Counted from the stretch's first letter, positions 35,139 through 45,074 are shown. The stretch: 64,000 nucleotides of DNA from an uncultured Phascolarctobacterium sp. (GCF_934190775.1 NZ_CAKPTG010000010.1:28410-92409), one strand, 5' to 3'. Program-made: numbers and translations. Notes: a model not told the origin generated them from the letters alone.

Positions 35139-36680
35139 TTATACACCTGCTTCCAAAATCTTGTAAATTTCCTTCATATCCAGGTTTTCGCGGATACTGT
35201 CGGCAAGAATATCATATTGCTGACGTTTGTATTCCGCAAAGTTGATGGTCTGGATATCCTCCATCTTTTTGCCCTTCTTAGCCAGCAGCGCTTCCACAAT
35301 CTTCACAGCAATGCCATCGCCATCGAAGACGCCGTGTACATAGGTGCCGTAAACATTGAGCTTGCCCTCGGTGTTCTGCGAACCCTCGGCCATAATCTCA
35401 CCATCCTCGTGAATCGGGCTGATAGAGGTCAGTGCTTCCTCCTCCGGGAATTCAGTTACACCGGAGTGAATCTCATATCCATAGAGAGGCTGACCGCTCA
35501 GTGCGGAGAAGATGCCCTGCACCTTGCCGAATTTACCGGCCATCTGAATGGTACGTTTCTTTTCAATAAAGGTAGTTTCGATGTTCAGCAGGCCCATGCC
35601 GGGAGTAACGTTGGCCTTGCCGGTGCCGTCCTCTTCGCCATACGGGTCAGAAATCTGCTTGCCCAGCATCTGGTAACCGCCGCAGACACCGAACACTACA
35701 GTACCGCTGTTGGCATGCTTCAAAATAGCAGCCTCCATACCGCTCTGGCGCAGCCATTTCAGGTCGCCGGTGGTATTTTTGGTACCGGGAATAATAATCA
35801 TATCCGGCTGGCCCAGCTCGCGCACACTAGTTACGTAGCGCAATGATACGCCGGGAATCAGCTCAAATACGTTGAAGTCTGTATAGTTGGACATACGCGG
35901 AATGCGTACAACCGCAATATCAATCAGCTTAACCTCGCTGCGGCCGCTGATACGCTCGGAGAGGCTGTCCTCGTCCTCGATATCAACCTTCAGCATCGGC
36001 AGCACGCCTACGATAGGCACGCCTGTTTTTTCTTCGATCATCTTCAGGCCGGGACGCAGGATTTCTACGTCACCGCGGAACTTATTGATGATAACACCCT
36101 TGACCATGGCTCTTTCGTCATCCTCCAGCAGCATCAGCGTGCCGTAGATGGAAGCGAATACGCCGCCACGGTCAATATCTGCTACAAGCAGCACAGGAGC
36201 CTTGGCCATTTTAGCCATGCCCATGTTGACAAAATCGTCCTTTTTGATGTTGATTTCCGCCGGGCTGCCTGCACCCTCGATGCAGACGATATCAAATTTG
36301 GCAGCCAGCGTATCAAATGCCTTCTGTACCTCCGGACGCAGAGTATGCTTCATTGCATAATATTCGCCGGCCTTCATGGTACCGATTGCCTCGCCGTTGA
36401 CAATAACCTGGGAACCGCTGTCGCTGGTAGGCTTCAGCAGAATAGGATTCATCAGCACGCTAGGCTCAATGTTGGCTGCTTCAGCCTGCACAACCTGTGC
36501 GCGTCCCATTTCCGCACCCTCGGCGGTGATAAAGGAATTCAGCGCCATGTTCTGGGATTTGAACGGTGCTACCTTGTAGCCGTCCTGGTTGAATACACGG
36601 CATAAACCTGCTGTTACCAGGCTTTTGCCTGCATTGGACATGGTACCTACTATCATAAGTGCTTTTGCCACTTTAATCAC
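35139..36680 (-). CDS. cobQ: CobQ/CbiP, cobyric acid synthase
   Basis: The 513-residue ATP- and glutamine-dependent amidotransferase amidates carboxylates b, d, e and g of adenosyl-cobyrinic acid diamide. The N-terminal P-loop region is MIVGTMSNAGKSLV, followed by FKSQNMALNS. The C-terminal class I glutaminase has the nucleophile in FGVCGGYQMLG and a late YGTYVHGVFD histidine. The start is a GTG at 36680 (overlapping the upstream gene by 8 bp) or a GTG 9 nt further in; the site AGAGAG favours neither strongly. Confidence 0.95.
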   Translation of the reverse strand: MIKVAKALMIVGTMSNAGKSLVTAGLCRVFNQDGYKVAPFKSQNMALNSFITAEGAEMGRAQVVQAEAANIEPSVLMNPILLKPTSDSGSQVIVNGEAIGTMKAGEYYAMKHTLRPEVQKAFDTLAAKFDIVCIEGAGSPAEINIKKDDFVNMGMAKMAKAPVLLVADIDRGGVFASIYGTLMLLEDDERAMVKGVIINKFRGDVEILRPGLKMIEEKTGVPIVGVLPMLKVDIEDEDSLSERISGRSEVKLIDIAVVRIPRMSNYTDFNVFELIPGVSLRYVTSVRELGQPDMIIIPGTKNTTGDLKWLRQSGMEAAILKHANSGTVVFGVCGGYQMLGKQISDPYGEEDGTGKANVTPGMGLLNIETTFIEKKRTIQMAGKFGKVQGIFSALSGQPLYGYEIHSGVTEFPEEEALTSISPIHEDGEIMAEGSQNTEGKLNVYGTYVHGVFDGDGIAVKIVEALLAKKGKKMEDIQTINFAEYKRQQYDILADSIRENLDMKEIYKILEAGV

Positions 36681-37800
36681 TCTCTTTCATCAAAAAGTCC
36701 AGTATGTCACGATAGCTTTGCAGCCTGATACTGTGACCTGTGGTATTAAGATAGCCTGCAATCACAGGCGTGCAGCCATCACCATGCTTGCCTGTTACCG
36801 AGCTGGTAACATGGTCGCCGCAGATGATAAGCTTCAGTGGTTCATGATATTTTGCTGCTATAGTCTGTAAAAACTGAGTATCTATCCTGCTGATAAAATC
36901 AGCCTTCGCCTGATAATCATAGCGGTGGGCAGCCTCGTCACTGCCGTTGAAATGTGCAATAACGAAATCGTCCTGCTGCAGCATAGCAAGCGTTGCTTCG
37001 CCCTTCGCCATAATATCAGTATCTACATCGCCGGTTGCATTCGGCGGTGTTATTACGTCCATGCCCAAGGCTCTGGCAATGCCGATGACAATCTCTGCCT
37101 TGCACACCGCCCCACCGCGCAGTCCGTGCAGACTGTCGAAGGAAGGGAGCACCTGGCGGGCTGAAGGTCCCCAGGGATAGAGAATATATTGCAGGCCATC
37201 ACGAGCAAAGGGCTGCAGCCGTTTTGCCGACTCCTGCAAAAAATAGTTAATGGACAAGGACTTACTGCGCAGCTCCTGCAGCAAAGCGCTTACATCCCCG
37301 CCTACACTTTCGTGCGGCGGCTCTACAGCGCAGTTCAGCACGCTGGCCTCCTTGTTCATCACTAAAAGATTACGATATTCGGATAAATGAATAAACTCTA
37401 TATCTTTAAGGATACCGTCACACTGCTTGGCAGCTTGCTGCATCTCCAGCGGCGTCAGCCCCTGCCCGTTGAAGGCAGCAAGACGTCCAGATGCATCAAC
37501 AGCAGCCAGATTGCAGCGCAAAACCATTTCATATTCCGAAATATCACGGTTGTGCGCCAGCAGCTCCAAATAAGCACGGTTGTGCGGTATATCCTTTTTA
37601 TCTACACCCAGAAGCCGCAGAATACAGCTGCAGCTTTCGGGAATGATGTCTTTTTCACATATGCTGAGGCTCCCAAGTGTCCCGGAAGCAGCCAGCGCAT
37701 CCATCGCAGGATGCACCGCATGCTCAAAGGGAGTCTGTCCCTGCCATGCAGGAATCGGGGAATCACCTAAGCCATCAATTAATACTAGTAAAGAGCGCAT
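36673..37800 (-). CDS. ApgM-like alkaline-phosphatase-superfamily enzyme in the cobalamin operon
   Basis: The 375-residue protein resembles the cofactor-independent phosphoglycerate mutase/ThrB2 group. The metal-binding start is LVLIDGLGDSP, then TPFEHAVHPAMDAL, a serine-rich nucleophile region PESCSCILRLLG, HFNGSDEAAH and ICGDHVTSS...KHGDGCTPVIAG, which carry the second metal set. It overlaps cobD by 16 bp and cobQ by 8 bp, so it is translated together with them. Glycolytic mutase activity is unlikely here. Candidate roles are phosphorylation of threonine for CobD, or removal of phosphate from alpha-ribazole phosphate; both are inference. Confidence 0.85.
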   Translation of the reverse strand: MRSLLVLIDGLGDSPIPAWQGQTPFEHAVHPAMDALAASGTLGSLSICEKDIIPESCSCILRLLGVDKKDIPHNRAYLELLAHNRDISEYEMVLRCNLAAVDASGRLAAFNGQGLTPLEMQQAAKQCDGILKDIEFIHLSEYRNLLVMNKEASVLNCAVEPPHESVGGDVSALLQELRSKSLSINYFLQESAKRLQPFARDGLQYILYPWGPSARQVLPSFDSLHGLRGGAVCKAEIVIGIARALGMDVITPPNATGDVDTDIMAKGEATLAMLQQDDFVIAHFNGSDEAAHRYDYQAKADFISRIDTQFLQTIAAKYHEPLKLIICGDHVTSSVTGKHGDGCTPVIAGYLNTTGHSIRLQSYRDILDFLMKESD

Positions 37801-38867
37801 GTTTTTATTGCTTCCTTAAGTGCTTTGATTAAACCGCGGTTCTGCACTCTCGTTTTGACCGCGATACGATAATAGCCTGCCTGCAGGTTGTGGTAGTTGG
37901 CGCATGAGCGTATCAGATAGCCACGCTCATGCAACAGCTCCGGAAGATTTTCCGGCTGCGGCAGATAAAAGAAAATATAGTTGGCCTCCGAGCCGTATAC
38001 CTTGGCACCCAAAGCCGTAAGCTGGTTACGCAGATAGCTGCGCTCCTGCTCAATCAGCTTAAAGGATTTTTCAAGATATTCATGCTCCTTTAAAGCAGCC
38101 TTGCCTGCCTCCTGCGCCAAGATGGAAACATTCCAGTCCTGACCGCTCTGATGCAGCGCTGTGTTCAGCTCACTGCTGCCGCTGAGGCAGTAGCCTAAGC
38201 GAATGCCAGGCATCGCAAAGGTTTTGGTGAATGCCTTAAGGATAACCAGTTCAGGATAGGTTGCCAGCAGATCACGCATGCTGAAGGCCTTTTCCTCACT
38301 GACAAAATCCATAAAGCATTCATCTATCAAAAGATGGACTCCTACCTGGCGGCACTTGTCAAGCAGCTGCACCAGCAGCTCACGACTCGTCAGCTGGCCG
38401 GTAGGATTATTGGGATTACAGATAACAACTAAATCCGTTTCAGGCGTAATCGCAGCGACAAGATCCTTGTCAGCAGCAAAATCACGCGCCTCCTGCAGAT
38501 TATAATAGCTTATCTCGCAGTCTACCGTGCGCAGAGCCTTTTCGTAATCAGCAAAGGTGGGTGCTAGAAGCAGTGCGCGTCCGGGCTTCAAGGCCAGCGC
38601 CAGACGGAACAGCACATCGGCCGCACCATTGCCGAAGAAAATGTACTCCTGCGGCAGCTTGAGATAGCTTGCAGTCACCTCTGCCAGCTCGCGGCAGAAG
38701 GGATCAGGATAGTTGATACAAAGCTTTAAAGCCTGTTGAACGGCCTGCTTTATACCAAGCGGCAGGCCTAGAGGATTGATATTGGCGGAATAATCTACGA
38801 AGGGACGACCATCCTTGGTCAGCTTTTCCGTATAGATATCTCCACCATGTTCGTATTTATACATCAT
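37785..38867 (-). CDS. cobD: CobD, L-threonine-O-3-phosphate decarboxylase
   Basis: The 360-residue PLP enzyme of fold type I makes (R)-1-amino-2-propanol phosphate, the link to the nucleotide loop. It starts with EHGGDIY and shows DYSANINPLG, NPNNPTG, and the PLP lysine region LKAFTKTFAMPGIRLGY. It is one of the aminotransferase-like family that includes histidinol-phosphate aminotransferase; the operon context and the EHGGD start support CobD. It needs threonine phosphate, whose source is not identified in this window. Confidence 0.92.
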   Translation of the reverse strand: MMYKYEHGGDIYTEKLTKDGRPFVDYSANINPLGLPLGIKQAVQQALKLCINYPDPFCRELAEVTASYLKLPQEYIFFGNGAADVLFRLALALKPGRALLLAPTFADYEKALRTVDCEISYYNLQEARDFAADKDLVAAITPETDLVVICNPNNPTGQLTSRELLVQLLDKCRQVGVHLLIDECFMDFVSEEKAFSMRDLLATYPELVILKAFTKTFAMPGIRLGYCLSGSSELNTALHQSGQDWNVSILAQEAGKAALKEHEYLEKSFKLIEQERSYLRNQLTALGAKVYGSEANYIFFYLPQPENLPELLHERGYLIRSCANYHNLQAGYYRIAVKTRVQNRGLIKALKEAIKTCALY

Positions 38868-38879
38868 CTTCTACCTGCT

Positions 38880-39851
38880 TCATTTCAAAATAAGACTGTT
38901 CACCAAAAAAATCAAGGAAAACAGCAACAGGCTGAGAACAGCCGTCATATACAGTAAGTTGTTGGTGGTAACTATATCCTCGGGGCACACCGGGCGGATG
39001 TCATCGCCGATGGTTTCCTTGTGGACGAGCTTACCGAAATAAAAATGATCGCCGCCGAGCTGGATGTTCAAGGCACCGGCCGTAACTGATTCCGTCATTG
39101 CGGAATTAGGACTGAGATGATGATAGCGGTCGCGCCAGAATGTCTTCCACGCTCTCTTGGCATCAAGATTAAGGAAATAAGATGCCACAATCATTACCAG
39201 ACCGGTAATACGCGCAGGAATCAGATTGGCCAAATCATCTAGCTTGGCAGCACAGCGTCCAAAATAAAGATACGTGTCATTTTTATAACCAACCATGGAA
39301 TCCATAGTATTGATGCCTTTGTATAAAAAGGCCAGCGGAGCGCCGCCGATGAACATATAGAACATCGGTGCAATGATGCCGTCGGCAGTATTTTCCGCAA
39401 CGGTTTCTACTGCTCCCTTAGTCACCTCTGCAGCATCAAGCTCTTTTGTATCACGCCCTACGATCCAGGAAAGCTTCAGTCTGGCATCCACAAGATCGTT
39501 GTTCTTCAGAGCAGTGTACACCTTCATGCTTTCATCGCGCAGACATTTTGTAGCAAAGATCTGGTAGCACATAACGGTTTCGATGGCAAAACGCAGCCAC
39601 GGGCTAACCTGTTCAGCCAACGCCAGCACAGCAAACGGCACGGCAAAGGTAAGAACCAGAACGATTATTACCATCAAGGCACCGCCGAGCAGTAATGCTG
39701 TCTCGCCAGGAGCAAGCAAACGCCGCAGATTTTTGTCCAGGAATCCTATTAAATTGCCAATTAAGCAGATTGGATGCGGCAACCAATGCGGATCACCGAA
39801 AATCAAATCTAAAATAAAACCTGCTACAATTGCGCCTAAGGTCATCATCAA
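38880..39851 (-). CDS. cbiB: CbiB, adenosylcobinamide-phosphate synthase
   Basis: A 323-residue inner-membrane enzyme that joins aminopropanol phosphate to adenosyl-cobyric acid. It has about 5 hydrophobic segments, the start LDLIFGDPHWLPHPICLIG, and the family blocks SWIVGRDTKELD and ENTADGIIAPMFY, with NSAMTESVTAGAL. Three ATGs occur in a row; GGGGAG lies upstream. Confidence 0.95.
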   Translation of the reverse strand: MMMTLGAIVAGFILDLIFGDPHWLPHPICLIGNLIGFLDKNLRRLLAPGETALLLGGALMVIIVLVLTFAVPFAVLALAEQVSPWLRFAIETVMCYQIFATKCLRDESMKVYTALKNNDLVDARLKLSWIVGRDTKELDAAEVTKGAVETVAENTADGIIAPMFYMFIGGAPLAFLYKGINTMDSMVGYKNDTYLYFGRCAAKLDDLANLIPARITGLVMIVASYFLNLDAKRAWKTFWRDRYHHLSPNSAMTESVTAGALNIQLGGDHFYFGKLVHKETIGDDIRPVCPEDIVTTNNLLYMTAVLSLLLFSLIFLVNSLILK

Positions 39852-39881
39852 AGCAAAACTCCCCTTTTTGCAGTCTATAGA

Positions 39882-41246
39882 CTACTCTTTAGCAGCATAC
39901 GCTGCACATTGTTTTATAAAGCTGCGGGCAAATTCAGGATTGCCCCACAGGTGGATGTGCGGATAACCGGCATAAAGCGTCGGCGTAGTATTCGCGCATT
40001 CCCAGCTGCCGCGGCCGGAAGCCTTGGCAGCTATAAAGCTTGCACCGTTATTGGTGCTGTCAGAGTAATGGAACTCGTGTCCGTTGATTGTGCCACCGGC
40101 AGGACACAGCAGATTATCCTGCTGCGCCGTCAGATGCACATATCCGAAGCGCGTCAGCTTTTTGGTCATAGCCGATTCGCCCTTCAATGCACCTACCCAG
40201 CTGTAAAGCTTATCGCCATCACGATAATGCTCCAGCAGATACATGAAGCCGCCACATTCTGCAAAACAAGGCATACCGCCGTCGATGGCGGTTTTAAGCT
40301 CCTGCAGCAACGTTTTGTTGTCTGCCAGCTGCTGTGCGTAAAGCTCAGGATAGCCTCCACCCAATACAAGGCCGCTGATGTTCTCCGGGAGATGTGCATC
40401 AGCTATCGGGCTGAAGGGTACGAGCTCTGCACCAAGCTCAGCTAAGAGGTCAAGTGCGTCCTGATAATAGAAACAGAAGGCTTTGTCCATAGCGACTGCC
40501 ACACGCATACGTCCGACGGGTTCAAGGCTTACCTCATCATATGTAAGCGGTGCGGCCTGGGCCGCTACCTGCAGCAGGCCGTCCAAATCGACAGATTTGG
40601 CTGCCTGAGCTGCCAGCTTAGCAACTATCTGCTGCAAATCTCCTATTTCCTCGGCTGTAACCAGGCCTAAATGACGGCTTTCAAAGTTACAGTCCTGCAT
40701 CACCGGGAAGTAGCCTAATAGCTTCACACCAGTTTCGCGTTCAATTACATCCTTATAGAAAAGATAGCTCATCGGATTAACATTGTTCAGAATAGCGCCG
40801 ACGATGTGGCTGTCACTGCGGAATTCCTTAAAGCCCTTAATGGTTGCAGCAATGGATAAGGCGGCTCCCTTGCCGTTGACCACCAGAACTACCGGAACAT
40901 CGCAGGTGCAGGCCAGCTCGTAAGCACTGGCTTCCGTGGTTTTACCCATGCCGTCGTAAAAGCCCATCGCTCCTTCAAAGACAGCTACATCAGCCCGGCG
41001 TGCGTTTTTTGCTACCAGATAACGGGTTGTAGCCTGCCCCAGCATGAACAGATCCAGATTGCGGGATTTAGCTCCGATAACACGAGAATGAAACATCGGG
41101 TCAATATAATCAGGTCCTGATTTGAAGGCTGCCACAGACAGCCCTTTTTCCATCAGCGCCTTCAGCAGGCCGCAGACAATAGTAGTCTTGCCGCTGCCGC
41201 TACCGGGAGCACTGATCATAAAACGTGGAACTTTTACTTCAGCCAT
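39882..41246 (-). CDS. cbiA: CbiA, cobyrinic acid a,c-diamide synthase
   Basis: The 454-residue glutamine-dependent amidotransferase amidates the a and c side chains. The P-loop is SAPGSGSGKTTI, followed by FKSGPDYIDPMFH. The C-terminal glutaminase has its nucleophile in MPCFAECGGFMYL. One base separates it from the cbiET stop. The a,c-diamide is the substrate of CobO and CobQ from this same operon. Confidence 0.95.
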   Translation of the reverse strand: MAEVKVPRFMISAPGSGSGKTTIVCGLLKALMEKGLSVAAFKSGPDYIDPMFHSRVIGAKSRNLDLFMLGQATTRYLVAKNARRADVAVFEGAMGFYDGMGKTTEASAYELACTCDVPVVLVVNGKGAALSIAATIKGFKEFRSDSHIVGAILNNVNPMSYLFYKDVIERETGVKLLGYFPVMQDCNFESRHLGLVTAEEIGDLQQIVAKLAAQAAKSVDLDGLLQVAAQAAPLTYDEVSLEPVGRMRVAVAMDKAFCFYYQDALDLLAELGAELVPFSPIADAHLPENISGLVLGGGYPELYAQQLADNKTLLQELKTAIDGGMPCFAECGGFMYLLEHYRDGDKLYSWVGALKGESAMTKKLTRFGYVHLTAQQDNLLCPAGGTINGHEFHYSDSTNNGASFIAAKASGRGSWECANTTPTLYAGYPHIHLWGNPEFARSFIKQCAAYAAKE

Positions 41247-41247
41247 G

Positions 41248-42471
41248 TTAATCTTCCTTCTTCAATGCAGTCATTACATATACAGGGTTTTGTGCCATCA
41301 TCAGGTTGTAGCTGCCCAGATGCTTGCTGCGCGCTACAAACACATTGACGATTTCCAGACTGTAAGCTGGATGCTCCTTATAATAAGCAGCAACCTCCGC
41401 CAGGGTTTCTACCGTAATGGCATTGATTACAACACGGCAGTCACTGTTCTTGGCATAAATTACGTCCAGCATTTCACACAAATCGCCGCCGCTGCCGCCT
41501 ACGAAAACACAATCGGGAGCAGGCATAGCTTTGATGTTTTCCAAAGCCTCACCGGCAATAACCTCCAGATTGTCAACGCCAAACAAGGCCTTGTTCTTTC
41601 CGAGGAGCTCAACGGCAACAGGGTTGCGCTCAAAGGCCCAAACCTTACCTTGGCTGGCAAGCAGAGCCAGCTCAATGGAACAGGAGCCTGTACCGGCACC
41701 GATGTCATAAATCAAATCCGTAGCCTTCGGCTGCAGCTTAGACATGGATACGCTGCGTACCTCCTGTTTGGTCATAGGCACCTTGCTGCGCTGGAACAGG
41801 TCATCGGCAAGGCCATGTACGGTAGAAGTAAAGCTTTGTGCAGCCTCGTTCAAAATCATCATTACAGATAAGGACGGGAAATCCAAGGCACTAATTTCTT
41901 CCGCCGTACCGCTGGTGATTTTTTCTTCGGGATACGAAAGGTTTTCACCGACATAGACCTGAACCTGACCAAGACCATGCTCGCACAGCTGCGCGCACAG
42001 CTTTTGCGGAGAATTATCTCCGCCGGTCAGGGAAAATACTTTTTTGTTACGGGCAACTGCTGCTACCAGGTTTTGCGTGCGTCCGTGCATGCTGACGATT
42101 TTAGCGTCATCCCAGGACAGCTGCAGCTTGGAGGAAAAATACACCAGGCTGCTGATGCCGGAGTAGCGGACACATTCACAATCCGGCAGCTTACCGCTGA
42201 TGGTTTTGGCGAGGCTGAAAAAGCCTACATCGCCGGAAACCAGCACCGCCAGCACATCCTTATCAGGCTGTGCCTGCGCTGCTATTTCAGCAATAGTAGA
42301 AGTTTTTATTGTATCATATACAGTTTTGCTGCTGTCTGCAAAGGCAGCCAGCATGCGTTTGTCGCCAATCAGGATATTACTTGAGGCAATAGCCTGACGT
42401 GCTTCGCCGGTCAGCAAATCGGGGTTACCAGGGCCGATACCGACGATGTTTACGCGCAATTTTTGCGACAT
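41248..42471 (-). CDS. cbiET: CbiE-CbiT fusion, cobalt-precorrin C5/C15 methyltransferase and decarboxylase
   Basis: A 407-residue fusion. Residues ~1-200 are CbiE, a tetrapyrrole methylase (VNIVGIGPGNPDLLTGEA). Residues ~215-407 are CbiT, a Rossmann methyltransferase with the SAM motif DIGAGTGSCSIE that also removes the acetate carboxylate. It is equivalent to aerobic CobL. The frame opens with a TTG at 42480, but the ATG at 42471 is chosen because AAGGAGG stands 10 nt upstream of it. Confidence 0.95.
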   Translation of the reverse strand: MSQKLRVNIVGIGPGNPDLLTGEARQAIASSNILIGDKRMLAAFADSSKTVYDTIKTSTIAEIAAQAQPDKDVLAVLVSGDVGFFSLAKTISGKLPDCECVRYSGISSLVYFSSKLQLSWDDAKIVSMHGRTQNLVAAVARNKKVFSLTGGDNSPQKLCAQLCEHGLGQVQVYVGENLSYPEEKITSGTAEEISALDFPSLSVMMILNEAAQSFTSTVHGLADDLFQRSKVPMTKQEVRSVSMSKLQPKATDLIYDIGAGTGSCSIELALLASQGKVWAFERNPVAVELLGKNKALFGVDNLEVIAGEALENIKAMPAPDCVFVGGSGGDLCEMLDVIYAKNSDCRVVINAITVETLAEVAAYYKEHPAYSLEIVNVFVARSKHLGSYNLMMAQNPVYVMTALKKED

Positions 42472-42498
42472 AGGAAGCAAGCCTCCTTTTTATTTATA

Positions 42499-43263
42499 TC
42501 AATTACCGGCAGCAAAATGCTGCTTAAGGTAATCAACAATCTCACTATAGCCGGCACCGGTTTCTTCCTGTGCACGACCAATGACTATCAGCTTGGCGCC
42601 GGCAGCTGCCGCTGCCTCCACCTTTTCATCAAAACCGCCAACGGCACCGGAATCCTTGGTTACCATAAACTTGCTGCCATACTTTTTCAGCATAGCAACA
42701 TTCAGCTCCTTGCTGAACGGTCCCTGCATGCAGATAATATGCGCAGGCTTGTAACCAAGCTTCAAGGCAATCTGCAGGCTGCTTTCCAAGGGCAGGATAC
42801 GCAGAACGATACGCTCGGCGTAATCATGCACAGCGGTGAAATCCGGCAGATTCTTGCTTCCAGTAGTCAGGAAGATGCCGCCGTCCAGATGATTCAGAAG
42901 CTCAACTGCCTCGGCAAAATCGTGGACGGTAATGTAATCGCCGCCCTCGCCCGACGGACGCACCAGACGCAGGTATTCAACCTGCTCGGTGCTGCAGGCC
43001 TCCTGCACCGTTGCAGTAACAACGGTAGCATAAGGGTGCGTAGCGTCGATAACGCAGGCAGGACGATGCTCCTGAATAAAAGCACGCATAGCTGCAAGGT
43101 CCATACGCTCTGCCATGACGGTCATTCCCGGCTGCGGCTCAATCAAGGACGCGCCGTAATCCGTAGCAACAGAAACATACAGCTCCACCGGCAGCTTGCC
43201 CAGCTCCTTAATCAGGCGGCGTCCCTCACTGGTGCCGCCGATAAGCCAGATTACCGGTTTCAT
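42499..43263 (-). CDS. cbiJ: CbiJ/CobK, cobalt-precorrin-6A reductase
   Basis: A 254-residue NAD(P)H-dependent reductase of the corrin ring. The start is WLIGGTSEGRRLIKEL, and the block DATHPYATVVTATVQEAC is typical. It overlaps cbiH by 4 bp (ATGA), so translation is coupled. A CobK-like protein in an anaerobic set is the usual case, called CbiJ. Confidence 0.93.
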   Translation of the reverse strand: MKPVIWLIGGTSEGRRLIKELGKLPVELYVSVATDYGASLIEPQPGMTVMAERMDLAAMRAFIQEHRPACVIDATHPYATVVTATVQEACSTEQVEYLRLVRPSGEGGDYITVHDFAEAVELLNHLDGGIFLTTGSKNLPDFTAVHDYAERIVLRILPLESSLQIALKLGYKPAHIICMQGPFSKELNVAMLKKYGSKFMVTKDSGAVGGFDEKVEAAAAAGAKLIVIGRAQEETGAGYSEIVDYLKQHFAAGN

Positions 43264-43991
43264 GCCAGTTTGTAACCACGCGGGGTTACCATACGGCCAT
43301 TGATTACTTCGGTCTGGGTGTTGCCGATAATAACGGTAGAGAACATGTCTACCTGTTTATCGCGCAGCTCTGCCAGAGTAGTCAGCTCAAAATCCTGACC
43401 ATCGCGGCCGATGTTGCGTACAATGCCTGCAGGAATGGTACCAGGCTGATTTTTCAGCATGATATCGCAAGCCTTTTGCAGGTAATCATGACGCTTGTGG
43501 CTGGAGGGGTTATACAGGCAGATGCAGAAATCGCCTTTGGAAGCGCAGTCAAGACGCTTCTCGATTTTTTCCCAAGGAGTCAGCAAATCGCTGAGGGAAA
43601 TCAGGCAGAAGTCGCTGATCAAAGGTGCGCCCAGTACAGCAGCGCCGGAGCATGCTGCGGTAATGCCGGGAACAACCTCAATTTCAATTTCAGGGTGGTC
43701 TTTGGCAACCTGGCACATAATGCCGGCCATGCCGTAAACGCCTGCGTCACCACTGGAAATCATAGCAACGGTTTTGCCCTTCAGAGCTTCGTCCAGTGCC
43801 AGCTTGCAGCGGTCAACCTCTTTACGCATGCCGTTGGAGAGGAACTCCTTCTCCTTGAAATCTTCCTTAATCAGGTTAACGTATACATTGTAGCCTGCAA
43901 TAACATCGCAGGACTTCAGTGCGTCGTAGGCTCTTTTGGTCATTTGCTCTACGCCGCCGGGGCCGAGGCCCACAACAAATAATTTACCCAT
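43260..43991 (-). CDS. cbiH: CbiH, cobalt-precorrin-3 C17-methyltransferase
   Basis: A 243-residue tetrapyrrole methylase that adds the C17 methyl and carries out ring contraction. Its motifs are VGLGPGGVEQMTKRAY, MISSGDAGVYGMAG, PGITAACSGAAVLGAPL and CLYNPSSHKR. No iron-sulfur extension is present, so it is the standard short form. Confidence 0.95.
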   Translation of the reverse strand: MGKLFVVGLGPGGVEQMTKRAYDALKSCDVIAGYNVYVNLIKEDFKEKEFLSNGMRKEVDRCKLALDEALKGKTVAMISSGDAGVYGMAGIMCQVAKDHPEIEIEVVPGITAACSGAAVLGAPLISDFCLISLSDLLTPWEKIEKRLDCASKGDFCICLYNPSSHKRHDYLQKACDIMLKNQPGTIPAGIVRNIGRDGQDFELTTLAELRDKQVDMFSTVIIGNTQTEVINGRMVTPRGYKLA

Positions 43992-44003
43992 TATCTCGTC
44001 TCC

Positions 44004-45071
44004 TTAATCAGTCTTCAAGCCTGTTCTGGCAAAATCCAGAACCAGGTTTTCGGCTGCAACAGCCAGAGTTACACCATTCAGGCTTGTCTTGCGCAGCAGC
44101 AGCCTGCCGCCCCTGCTGTCTAAAACAGCACTGCGCTCGCATACGTTGCTTACACCAACTACGCTCTGCACAAAGGACGAAGGCGTGAAATCGCCTACTA
44201 CGCCATTCAATTCATCAGCTGAATAGAAATTAGCAGCAAAGTTATATTTTTTGGCAAAGGCCAGTAAACCCTGCTCATCTTTTTTCAAATCTACGCTTGC
44301 GATTGCCACAACGGAACGCTTGTCCAGCTGCAGCTTTTCCAGCTCCGGCAGTACCAGAGCTTCAATATTTTCCAAGGGCGTATTGCGGCGGCAGCCTATT
44401 CCCAGATGCACAATCTTGGGAAGCAGGCGCACCGTAGTTTTAAAGGGCTGCAAATGCTTTTGCAGGGTAACAGCCATGCCGACAGGCAGACTGCTGTCCT
44501 CAACTACCAGCTTGGGCAAAGGACCTGTAAACTGAAATTCCTTGTCATAATACAGGCCGACTTTTTCATCACCCACCAGTGCTGCGGCAAAATCCTTGGC
44601 TGCTGCCAAAGAGCACAGCACCATGCGGTTGCGGGCTGCCCATTCGTCAACAGCAAAAAGGCCGTTGACATCTGTTGCTGTGGTCACGCAGGGAACTGCG
44701 CCCAGCGCTGCCGCCAGGCAGCGCGAAAGCTCATTGGCTCCGCCGATGTGACCTGCAAGCAGAGGAATAACAAAGCTGCCGCGTTCGTCTACCGAAATAA
44801 CCGCAGGATCCGTCAGCTTGCTTTTGATAAAGGGCGCGATAGTACGCACCGCAATACCCACAGCGCCAACATACACCAACGCCTGACATTTGTTGAAAGC
44901 AGCTGCGCAGGCACCGTTATGGTCCGGCAGCATCGGGGCAATGCCCGTCTGCTCCGAATATTTCGCTACAGTCTGCAGCTCCGTTTCATAACCGATGCTG
45001 TGCAGGTATTCGGCAACCTTTTTGCTCAGCTCTGCGCCACGCGCCGAAAAGGAAAATATAGCCGCGCGCAT
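44004..45071 (-). CDS. cbiG: CbiG, cobalt-precorrin-5A hydrolase
   Basis: The 355-residue protein opens the delta-lactone ring and releases acetaldehyde. An N-terminal domain (VGAVGIAVRTIAPFIKSKL, then GHIGGANELSR) is followed by a variable middle and a C-terminal domain (HLGIGCRRNTPLENI, then SVDLKKDEQGLLAFA). CbiG marks the oxygen-independent pathway. Three bases separate it from cbiF. Confidence 0.95.
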   Translation of the reverse strand: MRAAIFSFSARGAELSKKVAEYLHSIGYETELQTVAKYSEQTGIAPMLPDHNGACAAAFNKCQALVYVGAVGIAVRTIAPFIKSKLTDPAVISVDERGSFVIPLLAGHIGGANELSRCLAAALGAVPCVTTATDVNGLFAVDEWAARNRMVLCSLAAAKDFAAALVGDEKVGLYYDKEFQFTGPLPKLVVEDSSLPVGMAVTLQKHLQPFKTTVRLLPKIVHLGIGCRRNTPLENIEALVLPELEKLQLDKRSVVAIASVDLKKDEQGLLAFAKKYNFAANFYSADELNGVVGDFTPSSFVQSVVGVSNVCERSAVLDSRGGRLLLRKTSLNGVTLAVAAENLVLDFARTGLKTD

Positions 45072-45074
45072 AGC

